A DNA stretch of 59,484 bases, taken from contig JAKSDC010000190.1 of the NCBI GenBank assembly GCA_022360275.1, forward strand, positions 1-59,484, in the 5' to 3' direction. The stretch's first letter is position 1. Every line of letters starts with the position of its first letter. The notes below the pieces were generated by a model. It ran no database searches and was not told where the DNA came from. It saw only the letters and a list, made by a program, of their open reading frames with translations. Source of the DNA: Chlorobiales bacterium (GTDB lineage Bacteria; Bacteroidota; Chlorobiia; Chlorobiales; Chlorobiaceae). Below are positions 16,054 to 25,490 of this stretch, piece after piece. A program made the translations under genes and the position numbers.

Positions 16054-16689
16054 TCAGTTCGAAGCCAGACTCGAAGTCTGCAGCTGGTCGATCACCTTTG
16101 CAATGAAGCTTTCCAGTTCAGCCGGGAATCTGTCTGTGCTTGAGCCGTAACCAGGAGCAGTGTAGTATGCGAACGCTTCAGCCCAGTACTCTTCAAGATT
16201 GGTTTCCGCATACCTGCTCGGGCTGAATCCCTGAGCCTTCATCTGGCTGACCAGGTCTCTCCATTCGCGTCCGGTAACATCCAGCCTGCGGTCGATAACG
16301 TGACCAAACTCGTGGCGAAGCGTGTGTTCGAGTCTCTTTGTCGAGAAAACGATTTCATCTCTCGTGTAGTTGTAGAACCCTCTGTTTCTGTCGGTGACGA
16401 ACAGGACGTTGACTCTGGGAAGTTCGATACCGAAAGTAGTTTCAACTCTGCTGACCTCTTTGTTGATTTTGTTGAGTCTTGCAAGACGCAGGTCCTTGTC
16501 GATCTTCTTACCGTAGTAGCCGCGGCCGTTGTAAGCGATGAAACCGTAAGTCTGCTTTGCGGTAGCTTCAGCTTCAGCAAGAGTAGCAGCAGGAGTGAAG
16601 TTCGAAGTTGCCAGTACCGGGGCAGCAGAGAAGAAGGTGAGAGCGATTGTTGCTGCTGTGAGGAAGCTTGTGAGTGTTGTGCGTTTCAT
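16054..16689 (-). CDS. Secreted HExxH zinc metallopeptidase-like protein (lethal-factor-like fold)
   Basis: The 211-aa product has a signal peptide (SFLTAATIALTFFSAAPVLA, cleavage near residue 27) and a single domain with LRHEFGHVID (His126, Glu127, His130) followed 36-41 residues later by NLEEYWAEAFAYY, which supplies the third zinc ligand Glu. This spacing and the AEAFAYY motif resemble anthrax-lethal-factor-like (M34/ATLF) zincins. It should be exported; the substrate is unknown. GGAG lies 7 nt before the ATG, and a hairpin lies just upstream in the leader. It sits alone between the SRPBCC gene and the divergent HIT gene. Confidence 0.72.
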   Translation of the reverse strand: MKRTTLTSFLTAATIALTFFSAAPVLATSNFTPAATLAEAEATAKQTYGFIAYNGRGYYGKKIDKDLRLARLNKINKEVSRVETTFGIELPRVNVLFVTDRNRGFYNYTRDEIVFSTKRLEHTLRHEFGHVIDRRLDVTGREWRDLVSQMKAQGFSPSRYAETNLEEYWAEAFAYYTAPGYGSSTDRFPAELESFIAKVIDQLQTSSLASN

Positions 16690-16999
16690 GATGACTCTCC
16701 GGCTTGGTTTCGTTGACGTTTCTACTGTTGTAGAGTCAACTGCCGGGCCAAAGCCATCAGGATATAGCTAAGCCATTATTGTATAATATGTTGTAAAGAG
16801 GAAGCCGCGCTCTTCCACAACCCGCTGTATAGCGAACTCCTGCACGCTGTGAATACGCTTGCGCGCTTGTGGCACAGTTGCTTCAGTCACGGGAGCCGCG
16901 TGACGAAAGGAGCGGGCGGTTTCGTTTTTTGCCGGTCAAGTATGTAAATTGTTAGAGCATCCCGGGGGCTCAGACAATTACCATCAAATCTTCTTGTGT
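16690..16999. other. Divergent intergenic region between the zincin and HIT genes
   Basis: About 310 bp without a gene. It contains the hairpin at 16712-16740 near the zincin start, an AT-rich stretch near 16765-16800 that could hold a minus-strand promoter, and otherwise ordinary sequence. Frames crossing it look like shadows. Confidence 0.5.
16712..16740. promoter_or_regulatory. Inverted repeat in the leader of the secreted zincin gene
   Basis: GTTGAC (16712-16717) and GTCAAC (16735-16740) pair, and the stem continues with TCTAC/GTAGA after a 3-nt bulge, closing a TGTT loop. It lies about 23 bp before the gene's ATG, next to its ribosome binding site. It could be an operator or an mRNA hairpin affecting translation. 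Confidence 0.4.
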
Positions 17000-17383
17000 A
17001 TGGCACTCTCCGATCCGAACTGTCTGTTCTGTAAAATTGTGAGCGGCGACATTCCCGCCGATATAGTCTACCGTAACGAGCATCTGCTTGCATTCAGGGA
17101 CATCAATCCTGCTGCTCCACAGCATCTGCTGATAATCCCGTTGAAGCACATCGCTTCGCTGAACGATCTCGAGGGTGAGGAGGATACTCGTATTGCAGGA
17201 GAGATCATGCAGGCGGCAAAGGTTGTGGCAAGGGAGGCGGGGATAGATTCTTCAGGCTACAGGCTTGTGTTCAATACCGGGCCGGATTCCCTGCAGAGTG
17301 TGTTTCATATTCACGGCCATCTGATCGGCGGGGACAGAATGGGATGGCCTCCTTTTCCGGGGGAAGCGCTCGAGCACGGTTAG
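17000..17383 (+). CDS. HIT-family (HinT-like) purine nucleoside phosphoramidase
   Basis: The 127-aa product has the HinT layout: CLFCKIVSGDIPADIVY at the N-terminus, FRDINPAAPQHLLIIPLKHI, and the histidine triad in FHIHGHLIGGDRMGWPPFPG. HinT proteins hydrolyse AMP-linked phosphoramidates and acyl-adenylates. The two Cys of CLFC may bind zinc, as in many bacterial members. ATG 17000 is chosen because the conserved domain begins right after it; the frame opens at 16949. The aconitase gene follows after about 100 bp of repeat-like AT-rich sequence. Confidence 0.9.
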   Translation: MALSDPNCLFCKIVSGDIPADIVYRNEHLLAFRDINPAAPQHLLIIPLKHIASLNDLEGEEDTRIAGEIMQAAKVVAREAGIDSSGYRLVFNTGPDSLQSVFHIHGHLIGGDRMGWPPFPGEALEHG

Positions 17384-17487
17384 GATATCTGAATGTGAAT
17401 AGTGCCGGGTTCCGAGTAGCGAGCAATGAGTGTAGAGATCAATCCATTTTACTTTTTACCTTTTGATTTTTGACTTTTCATGATGCT

Positions 17488-20235
17488 ATGAACACATGCA
17501 ATGATCCGTTTGGTGTGGTCAGGAGGCTGTGCCTTTCTGACGGAGATGTTCGTTACTACTCTCTTGAAGGACTTGAATCAAAAGGTTTTGAGGCGGTCTC
17601 GGGACTTCCCAAAACCATCAAAGTGCTGCTCGAGGCCGTTCTGCGAAATGTGGATGAGTATACGGTGCGCAAAGAAGATGTCGAGGCGGTTGCGGGATGG
17701 AATGCTGAAAACCCCGCGGTGGCGGAGATTCCTTTCAAACCTGCCAGGGTTGTTTTGCAAGATTTTACCGGCGTGCCTTCCGTCGTTGATCTTGCGGCTC
17801 TCAGGGAGGCCTGTCGGAGACTCGGAAAGGATCCTGCAGAGATAAATCCTCTCGTTCCCTGCGATCTTGTTATCGATCACTCGGTCCAGGTGGATTATTA
17901 CGGGTGTCCGGACGCTCTGGAAAAAAACCTCGACAGGGAATTTGAACGGAATCGCGAGAGATACGAGTTTCTGAAATGGGGGCAGCATGCGTTTGATAAT
18001 TTCCGTGTCGTCCCTCCCGGGACAGGAATCGTTCATCAGGTGAACCTCGAGCATTTTGCAACCGTCGTGCGCCGTAACGAAGGGATGGTGTTTCCTGATT
18101 CCCTCGTCGGGACGGACAGTCATACAACCATGATCAACGGGCTTGGGGTTCTTGGCTGGGGTGTGGGCGGGATCGAGGCCGAAGCGGTCATGCTGGGCCA
18201 GCCGATTTACATGCTTTTGCCGGAAGTTGTCGGCTTTAAGCTTACCGGAACGTTTGGTGAGAGGGTCAACGCAACCGATCTGGTCCTTACCGTCACCGAA
18301 ATTCTTCGTAATGAAGGGGTTGTCGGCACCTTCGTTGAGTTTTTCGGCCCCGGCCTGAGGGGACTCTCTCTGCCGGAACGGGCAACTGTTGCAAACATGG
18401 CGCCGGAGTATGGGGCAACCGCCGGTTTTTTTCCGGTTGATGATGAAACCCTCGATTACCTGACGCTGACAAACAGGCACGAGCATCGGGAGCTGGTAGA
18501 GCTTTACTGTAAAACGCAGGGATTGTGGCATGACGAGACCCATGAACCGATTTTCAGTAAGGTGCTTGAACTTGATCTGGGATCTGTCCGTCCCTCTCTT
18601 GCCGGCCCGAAAAGACCGCAGGACAGAATAGATATGGATGCGATGCAGTCCCAGTGGAAACGTGATTTGTATACGGTTTACGGAAAGCAGGCATACAATG
18701 GCGCCAGCAACATGTCGGCAGAGGGGGGGATAGCGCAGCAGGAAATCACCGATCCCGGCAGGCACGGCATCGAGGCTGCGATGGACGGCAGCACGTTCAA
18801 GCTGCAACACGGAGATGTGGTTATTGCCGCGATAACTTCCTGTACCAACACCAGCAACCCGGTGGCGCTTGTTGCTGCTGCGTTGCTTGCAAGAGCCGCC
18901 AGGAAAAGGGGGTTGAAAGTCAAGCCCTGGGTGAAAACCTCTTTTGCGCCCGGATCGAGAGTTGTCATCGATTATCTGCAGGCTGCCGGTTTAATGGATG
19001 ACCTTGAAGCTCTGGGCTTTGCCAACGTCGGTTTCGGATGCACAACCTGTATCGGAAACTCAGGTCCATTGCCGGAGCCGGTTGCAGATGCGGTGCGCAA
19101 GGGTGACCTTGTCGTAGCAGGGGTTTTATCCGGAAACCGGAACTTTGAGGGCAGGATCAATCCTCTTGTCAGGGCGAACTACCTTGCAAGTCCCTTGCTC
19201 GTTGTCGCCTATGCACTTGCCGGGACGGTCAACCTTGATTTTGCCGCCATTCCGCTTGGAGCCGGCCCGGACGGTTCGAACGTGTACCTCCGTGACCTCT
19301 GGCCGGAAGACGGTGAAGTCGAAAAACAGGTCGATATCATTATAAAACCTGAATATTTCAGGGAGCGTTACGCTGAAGTGCATCTTGGCCCTGAACAGTG
19401 GCGGTCGATTCGAACGGCAGAGGAGGAACTGTATAAATGGAACCCGGCATCCAGCTACATAAAAGAGCCGCCTTTTTTCCAGGGGATCGGACCTCAACCG
19501 GTTGAGATACAAGCGATTGCGGGCGCCCGTTGCCTTGCGCTCTTCGGCGACAGTGTCACGACGGACCATATCAGTCCTGCCGGTGCCATTCAGCCGCTTC
19601 AACCTGCCGGAAAATATCTGCTCGAAAACGGGATTGAAATCAAGGATTTCAACAGTTTCGGCTCGAGAAGAGGGAACCACGAAGTGCTGGTGCGCGGAAC
19701 GTTCGACAACATTCGTGTCAGAAACCGTTTGGCGCCCGGGACTGAAGGAGGGTTCACTACCTGTTTTGCCGGAGGGAACGGAGAGCCGCAGGTCATGACG
19801 ATTTTCGATGCCTCCGTGGTGTATCGCGAGAGGAATATCCCTCTGATTGTTATTGCAGGCAAGGATTACGGCATGGGGAGCAGTCGCGACTGGGCGGCAA
19901 AAGGAACATGGATGCTTGGGGTACGCGCAGTCATTGCGGAAAGTTTTGAACGCATCCACCGTTCAAACCTTGTCGGTATGGGGGTTCTTCCTTTGCAATT
20001 CCAGCCTGGCGAATCTGCGGAAACTCTGGGTATTTCAGGAGGGGAGACTTTTGATATCGCGCTTGGCGAGCCGCTCGAACCGGGCATGAATATTGCGGTA
20101 ACCGCCCGGAATTCCATGAGTAGAGAGGCTTTAAACTTCAATGTACTTTGCAGGCTCGATTCTCCCGTCGAGCTTGATTATTACCGCAACGGCGGAATTC
20201 TGCACACCGTGTTGAGGAAAATAACCGGCGCCTGA
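17488..20235 (+). CDS. acnA: Aconitate hydratase, AcnA type
   Basis: The 915-aa enzyme interconverts citrate and isocitrate; in green sulfur bacteria this runs within the reductive TCA cycle. It contains the three 4Fe-4S cysteines in SCTNTSNP and FGCTTCIGNSGP, GTDSHTTMINGLGVLGWGVG in the core, and a C-terminal swivel domain with GKDYGMGSSRDWAAKG. Length and order match the AcnA/IRP family rather than AcnB. ATG 17488 is preferred over a TTG at 17470 because MNTCNDPFG resembles the usual N-terminus; no strong ribosome binding site is visible. The upstream 60 bp is AT-rich dispersed-repeat sequence. Confidence 0.95.
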   Translation: MNTCNDPFGVVRRLCLSDGDVRYYSLEGLESKGFEAVSGLPKTIKVLLEAVLRNVDEYTVRKEDVEAVAGWNAENPAVAEIPFKPARVVLQDFTGVPSVVDLAALREACRRLGKDPAEINPLVPCDLVIDHSVQVDYYGCPDALEKNLDREFERNRERYEFLKWGQHAFDNFRVVPPGTGIVHQVNLEHFATVVRRNEGMVFPDSLVGTDSHTTMINGLGVLGWGVGGIEAEAVMLGQPIYMLLPEVVGFKLTGTFGERVNATDLVLTVTEILRNEGVVGTFVEFFGPGLRGLSLPERATVANMAPEYGATAGFFPVDDETLDYLTLTNRHEHRELVELYCKTQGLWHDETHEPIFSKVLELDLGSVRPSLAGPKRPQDRIDMDAMQSQWKRDLYTVYGKQAYNGASNMSAEGGIAQQEITDPGRHGIEAAMDGSTFKLQHGDVVIAAITSCTNTSNPVALVAAALLARAARKRGLKVKPWVKTSFAPGSRVVIDYLQAAGLMDDLEALGFANVGFGCTTCIGNSGPLPEPVADAVRKGDLVVAGVLSGNRNFEGRINPLVRANYLASPLLVVAYALAGTVNLDFAAIPLGAGPDGSNVYLRDLWPEDGEVEKQVDIIIKPEYFRERYAEVHLGPEQWRSIRTAEEELYKWNPASSYIKEPPFFQGIGPQPVEIQAIAGARCLALFGDSVTTDHISPAGAIQPLQPAGKYLLENGIEIKDFNSFGSRRGNHEVLVRGTFDNIRVRNRLAPGTEGGFTTCFAGGNGEPQVMTIFDASVVYRERNIPLIVIAGKDYGMGSSRDWAAKGTWMLGVRAVIAESFERIHRSNLVGMGVLPLQFQPGESAETLGISGGETFDIALGEPLEPGMNIAVTARNSMSREALNFNVLCRLDSPVELDYYRNGGILHTVLRKITGA

Positions 20236-20317
20236 GCTGAACATTCAGCGATCGATTCAGGAAGAGGTTGTCCTCGACCCCACTTTTTTCAGAAAGAAAT
20301 TTGTTATATTTGCCCGG

Positions 20318-20327
20318 TTATTAATAA
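20318..20327. promoter_or_regulatory. AT-rich palindrome upstream of feoAB (possible metal-repressor site)
   Basis: TTATTAATAA is a 10-bp perfect palindrome about 48 bp before feoA, next to TTGTTATATT. Position and composition suit a Fur or DtxR-type site, but it does not match the Fur consensus closely. Confidence 0.25.
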
Positions 20328-20374
20328 TTGATCTAAGTAAGTCTTGTTCTTGTTTCTTGAAAAGGTTTGATAAT

Positions 20375-20659
20375 ATGCTCTTGTCTGATTTAAACGTCGG
20401 AGATAAAGCGCAAGTAACCGGGGTGCTTGCGGAAAGCACTGTCAGAAGAAGGATTCTGGACATGGGTCTGGTCAAAGGCACCCGTTTCAAGGTATTGCGC
20501 GTCGCACCACTGGGTGATCCCATTGAAATTGTTTTCAAGGGAATCTATCTCACCCTCAGGAAAAACGAAGCGGCGGGGATTCAGGTTGAAAAAGTCGGGG
20601 AAGTGGGTGACAGAGAGCCAATGGGAAACGGGCGCCGCAGGTGGAGATTCGGGAGTTAG
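20375..20659 (+). CDS. feoA: FeoA, small SH3-like partner of ferrous iron transporter
   Basis: The 94-aa cytosolic protein has the FeoA SH3-like fold pattern: LLSDLNVGDKAQVTGV, RRRILDMGLVKGTRFKVLRVAPLGDP and IEIVFKGIYLTLRKNEAAGIQVE. FeoA supports the FeoB iron transporter, probably by contacting its G domain. AAAGG lies 9 nt before the ATG at 20375. The C-terminal basic tail (GNGRRRWRFGS) is an extension beyond the usual 75-80 aa. feoB starts 3 nt after the stop, so the two are translationally close. Confidence 0.93.
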   Translation: MLLSDLNVGDKAQVTGVLAESTVRRRILDMGLVKGTRFKVLRVAPLGDPIEIVFKGIYLTLRKNEAAGIQVEKVGEVGDREPMGNGRRRWRFGS

Positions 20660-20662
20660 CCA

Positions 20663-22801
20663 GTGAGTAGTTTGAAAGAGGTAAAAGTTGCTCTCGCGGG
20701 CAATCCGAACTGCGGCAAGTCATCCCTTTTCAATGCGTTGACAGGTTCTCACCAGAGAGTGGGGAATTTTTCAGGAGTAACGATCGAAAAATATGAGGGG
20801 TATGTCGATTATAAAAATTACAGAATACGGTTTGTCGATCTTCCGGGAACCTACTCCCTTACAGCCTACTCTCCTGAGGAACTGGTCACAAGAAACTACC
20901 TGATCGACGAGGCGCCGGATATCGTCGTCAATGTCATTGAAGGGCCGAATCTTGAAAGAAATCTGCTGCTTACCACGCAGCTGATGGAGATGGCGGTTGA
21001 TCTCGTTGTTGCGCTCAACATGTTCGACGAGGTTCAGGCCCAGGGCATAGAGATCGACATCAAACAACTGCAGCGCCTTCTCGGTTGCCACATCGTTCCA
21101 ACTTCGGCAAAGAAAAAACAGGGACTTGATTCACTGCTTGACCATGTCGTCCGGGTATATGAAGGAGATATAGAGGTAAAGAAAAACAAGCTCGCTTTCA
21201 GGCCGGAGGTGGACGTTGCAATCGAAAAGGTTACCGCGCTTCTTTCCCATGAACCCGAACTCGACAAGTATAACCTGAGGTGGCTTGCAATCAAACTGCT
21301 GGAGAATGATAAGGAGGTATACAATGTCGTCCGGGAGTATCCTGTCTGGGTAAAGATCGAGCTGGCGCTCCAGCAAGCCATGCAGGAAACCGGGACGGTT
21401 TATGGCGTCGATCCGGAGATCAGCATTACCGAAGACCGTTATGCTTTTATACGCGGAGCCATGCAGGAGTGCATGAGGCATCCCCGGGAAAAAAAGCAAT
21501 CGGTCACGGATTATATCGATCTTGTCGTGCTGAACCGTGCGTTCGGTCTCCCGATTTTTCTGTTTATTGTCTGGATCATCTTTCATATGACGTTCACCCT
21601 CGGCACGCCCATGATGGACGGTCTTGATTTCCTGTTCGGGCTCCTGGCCGAAAACGTTGCTCCTCTTCTGCCGAATGATACGCTTCGTTCGGTGCTGGTT
21701 GACGGGATTATCGCCGGAGTGGGGGGAGTGCTTATCTTTTTGCCGAATATCATCCTGCTCTTTATTGGTCTCTCCTTTCTCGAAGCATCGGGGTATATGG
21801 CTCGTGCAGCGTTTGTTGTCGACAAGGTCATGCATCGCTTCGGGCTGCATGGTAAGTCATTCATTCCGATGATTACCGGGTTCGGCTGTTCGATTCCGGC
21901 GATAATGGCGACACGGACCCTGAAGAGCCGTTCGGACCGCCTGGCGACGATCATGGTCATCCCTTTCATGAGCTGCGGGGCAAAACTTCCGGTGTACGTG
22001 CTGCTTGCCGGGGCATTTTTTACACCGGCGGTTGCGGCAAATGTCATGTTCGGTATCTACATGCTCGGGATAGTTTTCGGTCTCTTTTCGGCGCTGGTCA
22101 TGAAAAAAACCTTACTCAGGAGCGAATCGGAACCTTTTGTCATGGAGCTTCCTCCCTACCGGTGGCCAAGCCTGCGCTCCGTGCTTGTTCAGGCAAAAAA
22201 CAAGGCCATGATGTACCTCAAAAAGGCCGGTACGATTATTCTGCTTGCAGTCCTGTTGATCTGGACATTCAGCAACTATCCGAGAAATCCCGAACTCGAT
22301 GCCGGTCTCGAGCGACAGATTGCTTCAATTGAGCAGACAAACGTTGACGAAAAGCAGAAAGATCTCGCAATTATGGAGGTTGAAAACAGGGTCAACGCAG
22401 CACAGCTCGAGTACTCTCTGGCAGGTCGGGCAGGAAAATTTCTCGAACCGGTTATCCGCCCTCTGGGGTTTGACTGGAGAATCGGTGTTGCACTGGTTAC
22501 GGGACTCGCGGCAAAAGAGGTTGTGGTCTCGACAATGGGAACAATCTACTCTCTCGGAGAGACTGACGAGACGTCGGCGGAGCTGAAAACCATTCTCAAA
22601 AGGGATCCAGGTTTTAGCAAAGCAACGGCGCTGAGTCTTATGGTGTTTGTCCTCCTCTATATTCCCTGCGTTGCAGCTGTCGGTGTTATGAAAAAAGAGA
22701 TCGGGGAGTGGAAAGCGGTAGCCTTTTACGGCGCTTACGCCCTGGCAGCGGCATGGATCTTTTCATTCATTACCTATCGCCTGGCTAATCTCCTGCTGTA
22801 G
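20663..22801 (+). CDS. feoB: FeoB ferrous iron transport GTPase
   Basis: The 712-aa inner-membrane protein imports Fe(II). It starts with a G domain: GNPNCGKS (G1, residues 13-20), DLPGTYSL (G3) and NMFD (G4, where NKxD is usual). A helical GDI-like region follows, then Gate motifs among the membrane helices: MARAAFVVDKVM, GFGCSIPAIMATRTL and PFMSCGAKLPVY, with the conserved Cys residues. A charged loop around residues 545-580 precedes the last helices (TGLAAKEVVVSTMGTIY). The start is GTG, 3 nt after feoA. There is no FeoC. Confidence 0.95.
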   Translation: MSSLKEVKVALAGNPNCGKSSLFNALTGSHQRVGNFSGVTIEKYEGYVDYKNYRIRFVDLPGTYSLTAYSPEELVTRNYLIDEAPDIVVNVIEGPNLERNLLLTTQLMEMAVDLVVALNMFDEVQAQGIEIDIKQLQRLLGCHIVPTSAKKKQGLDSLLDHVVRVYEGDIEVKKNKLAFRPEVDVAIEKVTALLSHEPELDKYNLRWLAIKLLENDKEVYNVVREYPVWVKIELALQQAMQETGTVYGVDPEISITEDRYAFIRGAMQECMRHPREKKQSVTDYIDLVVLNRAFGLPIFLFIVWIIFHMTFTLGTPMMDGLDFLFGLLAENVAPLLPNDTLRSVLVDGIIAGVGGVLIFLPNIILLFIGLSFLEASGYMARAAFVVDKVMHRFGLHGKSFIPMITGFGCSIPAIMATRTLKSRSDRLATIMVIPFMSCGAKLPVYVLLAGAFFTPAVAANVMFGIYMLGIVFGLFSALVMKKTLLRSESEPFVMELPPYRWPSLRSVLVQAKNKAMMYLKKAGTIILLAVLLIWTFSNYPRNPELDAGLERQIASIEQTNVDEKQKDLAIMEVENRVNAAQLEYSLAGRAGKFLEPVIRPLGFDWRIGVALVTGLAAKEVVVSTMGTIYSLGETDETSAELKTILKRDPGFSKATALSLMVFVLLYIPCVAAVGVMKKEIGEWKAVAFYGAYALAAAWIFSFITYRLANLLL

Positions 22802-22855
22802 GTGCACCGTTATTAATTTGTTGCGAACCTGATTACTTCGTTAGGCGGTGCTCGA

Positions 22856-25264
22856 CTACTGACTACTGACTACTGGCTTCTCCTGCTCCTCTCCGTCGTT
22901 GATCTCGACCAGGCCGCTTTCTTCGGCTTGGGCGATAATGTCGTCGATGCTGAGCTGCATGTTGACGGGTGAGCCGTCAACCATACGCAGGGTGACGAGT
23001 GGATGTTTGGCCTGATGCTCTTCCAGTGCTTCCTGCCAGTGGTGCTGAACTGAGGGGTCGAGTTGGCCCCATGCCTGACGTCCCCTGCATTTCGGGAATT
23101 TCGAGCAGCCGAGCCATAAACCGCGTTTACCGGTTCTCAGATAGAGAGGCGCACTGCATTTCGGGCAGGCAAGGTCGGTTTCAAGTGGCGGTGTTTTTGG
23201 CGGTTCGATCCTGCGCTGCTTGTCGAGTTTTAGAATCGTATCGCATTCAGGGTAATTGGTACAGGCAAGGAACGGTCCGAACCTTCCGTTCCGGAGCACC
23301 ATTCTCCCGTTACCGCAGCCGGGACACCTGATACCGGTTTCCTGTGGGCGGACTTTTGACGATGCGAGCGGTTTGATGTTCCTGCATGAGGGGTAGTTGG
23401 AGCACCCGAGAAATTTTCCACTGGCAGTCCATTTTATTACCATTTTACCTTTGCCGCATTTGTCGCAGGTTTCCGCATTGTGGTTCTGGGGGAGAAGCGG
23501 ATCGTGTTTTCTGATGCCCAGTGCAGTTTCAAGAGGTTTGTAAAAGCTGTCGAGCACCTTTTCGTAGTCATCTTCCCCCGTGGCAACCTTGTCAAGTTCG
23601 TTTTCCATATAGGCGGTAAACTTGACGTTGAACAGGTCAGGAAAGTTGGCAACAAGGATTGTCGAAACGTCCCTTCCAAGCTCTGTCGGGATGATTTTTT
23701 TCTTTTGCAGTTCGACATAGCGGCGGTCTTGGAGTGTCGAGAAAATTCCTGCATAGGTAGAAGGGCGTCCGATGCCGTAGTTGTCGAGATCCTTGACAAG
23801 GCTTGCCTCGGTATACCGTGCAGGCGGCCGGGTGAAACTCTGTTTTTTCTCAAGGTTGCCCAGATTCAACTTCTCATGCACCGAGAGTTTCCGGGGCAGC
23901 TGAACGATTTGCTCTTTCTCTTCGTCATCCCGGGTGGACTTCTTGGCTTCGTAATCAAGTTCTTTCTGTTCGTTGTAGACTTTCAGAAAGCCGGGGAAAA
24001 GCACCTTTCTGCCGTTTGCCCTAAAAAGAAACTGCTGCTCATGATCGGAAACTTCAACACGTGTCTGCTCTATCTTTGCAGGGGCCATCCGCGAAGCGAG
24101 AAACCTTTTCCAGATCAGCTCATAGAGTTTGTACTGGTCAGGCGAAAGATACTGCTTCAGGGCATCGGGCGTACGCGAAACCGAGGTCGGCCGTATCGCT
24201 TCATGTGCATCTTGGGTTTTTTTGCTGCTTTTAGCTGTTTTCCTGCCGCAGATGTATTCATTTCCATAATGCTGGTTGATGAACCGTTCAGCCTGTTCAA
24301 TCGCCTCTGCGCTGATCCTTGTCGAGTCGGTTCTCATGTAGGTGATCAGGCCGGCGGCACCTTCGGAGCCAAGCTCGATACCTTCATAAAGCTGCTGGGC
24401 AACACGCATGGTTTTCTTCGAACCGAACCCGAGCTGGTTCGATGCCGCCTGCTGCAACAGTGAAGTCGTGAACGGGAGCGGCGGGTTACGCTGTTGGAGC
24501 TTGGGGGTGATAGCCGTTACGCCGTAGATTCTCGAAAGAATGGCCGAAGCGGTTTTTTCAGCGGCTTCCCGGTTGGAGATTTCAGCCTTGTCGCCGTTTA
24601 TCTTAACCAGTTTTGCCGAAAAAGTTTCACCGGGAACAGTAGTGAAGTCGGCGATAATGGTCCAGTACTCTTTCGGCTGAAACTTGTCAATCTCATCCTC
24701 GCGCTCACAAATCAGCCTGAGGGCCACGGACTGTACCCTCCCCGCCGACAAACCGCGCAGCACGACATTCCAGAGGAACGGGCTTATCTTGTAACCCACA
24801 ATTTTATCCAGCCCCTGGCGTGTCTGCTGGGAACGAACGAGCCGGTAATCTATCTGATGAGGGTGTTGAATCGCCTCGATAATCGCATTTCTGGTTATCT
24901 CGTTAAACAGGACGCGACGGACGGTTTTACGGGTAAAATCAACCTCGTTTGCAATATGCCAGGCGATGGCTTCCCCCTCACGGTCAGGGTCGGTGGCAAT
25001 AAGGATGTCGTTTGCTTCTCCGGCAAGCTTTTTCAACTGCCTGACAACTTTTTCCTTCCCGGCTATAACTTCGTAGCGGGGTTCGTAGTGGTTGTCGAAA
25101 TCAAGACCGATCTCTTTTTTAGGAAGATCCTTGATATGACCGACAGAGGCGAACACCATGTAATCTTTTCCAAGATATTTGTTGATGGTTTTGGCCTTTG
25201 ACGGAGATTCGACAACAATAAGTGTTTTGTTTTTTGCTGACGAAGCTGCTGAAGAAGAAGCCAT
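22856..25264 (-). CDS. topA: DNA topoisomerase I
   Basis: The 802-aa type IA topoisomerase relaxes negative supercoils. It opens with TLIVVESPSKAKTINKYLG (Toprim), has TDPDREGEAIAWH for Mg2+ binding, and the active Tyr309 in GLITYMRTDSTRIS. The C-terminus carries three zinc-ribbon modules, each with CxxC pairs (CDKCGKGKM, CPGCGNGRM, CPKCSAPLY). The last residues, KPVVSSQ, are encoded by a short GACTACT repeat at 22855-22875, so the extreme C-terminus was probably changed by repeat insertion. It is divergent from the amidase gene at 25491. Confidence 0.96.
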   Translation of the reverse strand: MASSSAASSAKNKTLIVVESPSKAKTINKYLGKDYMVFASVGHIKDLPKKEIGLDFDNHYEPRYEVIAGKEKVVRQLKKLAGEANDILIATDPDREGEAIAWHIANEVDFTRKTVRRVLFNEITRNAIIEAIQHPHQIDYRLVRSQQTRQGLDKIVGYKISPFLWNVVLRGLSAGRVQSVALRLICEREDEIDKFQPKEYWTIIADFTTVPGETFSAKLVKINGDKAEISNREAAEKTASAILSRIYGVTAITPKLQQRNPPLPFTTSLLQQAASNQLGFGSKKTMRVAQQLYEGIELGSEGAAGLITYMRTDSTRISAEAIEQAERFINQHYGNEYICGRKTAKSSKKTQDAHEAIRPTSVSRTPDALKQYLSPDQYKLYELIWKRFLASRMAPAKIEQTRVEVSDHEQQFLFRANGRKVLFPGFLKVYNEQKELDYEAKKSTRDDEEKEQIVQLPRKLSVHEKLNLGNLEKKQSFTRPPARYTEASLVKDLDNYGIGRPSTYAGIFSTLQDRRYVELQKKKIIPTELGRDVSTILVANFPDLFNVKFTAYMENELDKVATGEDDYEKVLDSFYKPLETALGIRKHDPLLPQNHNAETCDKCGKGKMVIKWTASGKFLGCSNYPSCRNIKPLASSKVRPQETGIRCPGCGNGRMVLRNGRFGPFLACTNYPECDTILKLDKQRRIEPPKTPPLETDLACPKCSAPLYLRTGKRGLWLGCSKFPKCRGRQAWGQLDPSVQHHWQEALEEHQAKHPLVTLRMVDGSPVNMQLSIDDIIAQAEESGLVEINDGEEQEKPVVSSQ

Positions 25265-25490
25265 TGAGACACGTTACAGGTGATAAAAAGGTTTTGGAAA
25301 AGATAGGGGTTGGCTTATAAAAAACAAATTTTCCCAAAACTAGTCGTGTCAACATATGCTTTACCCGGTTGTTTTCCGGTTCCTGCAGCAATAACGTTCC
25401 TGCAGGTTATCCGAGGTGAGCATGAAAATTTTTAGTATAATTTCCTAACCCATAGGTTTCGTTAAGAATAAAAATTAAAATGCAGTTCCC

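Noticed and set aside
23480..24463. 327-codon plus-strand frame opposite topA
   Set aside because: Antisense to well-conserved topoisomerase coding sequence; no ribosome binding site or motifs.
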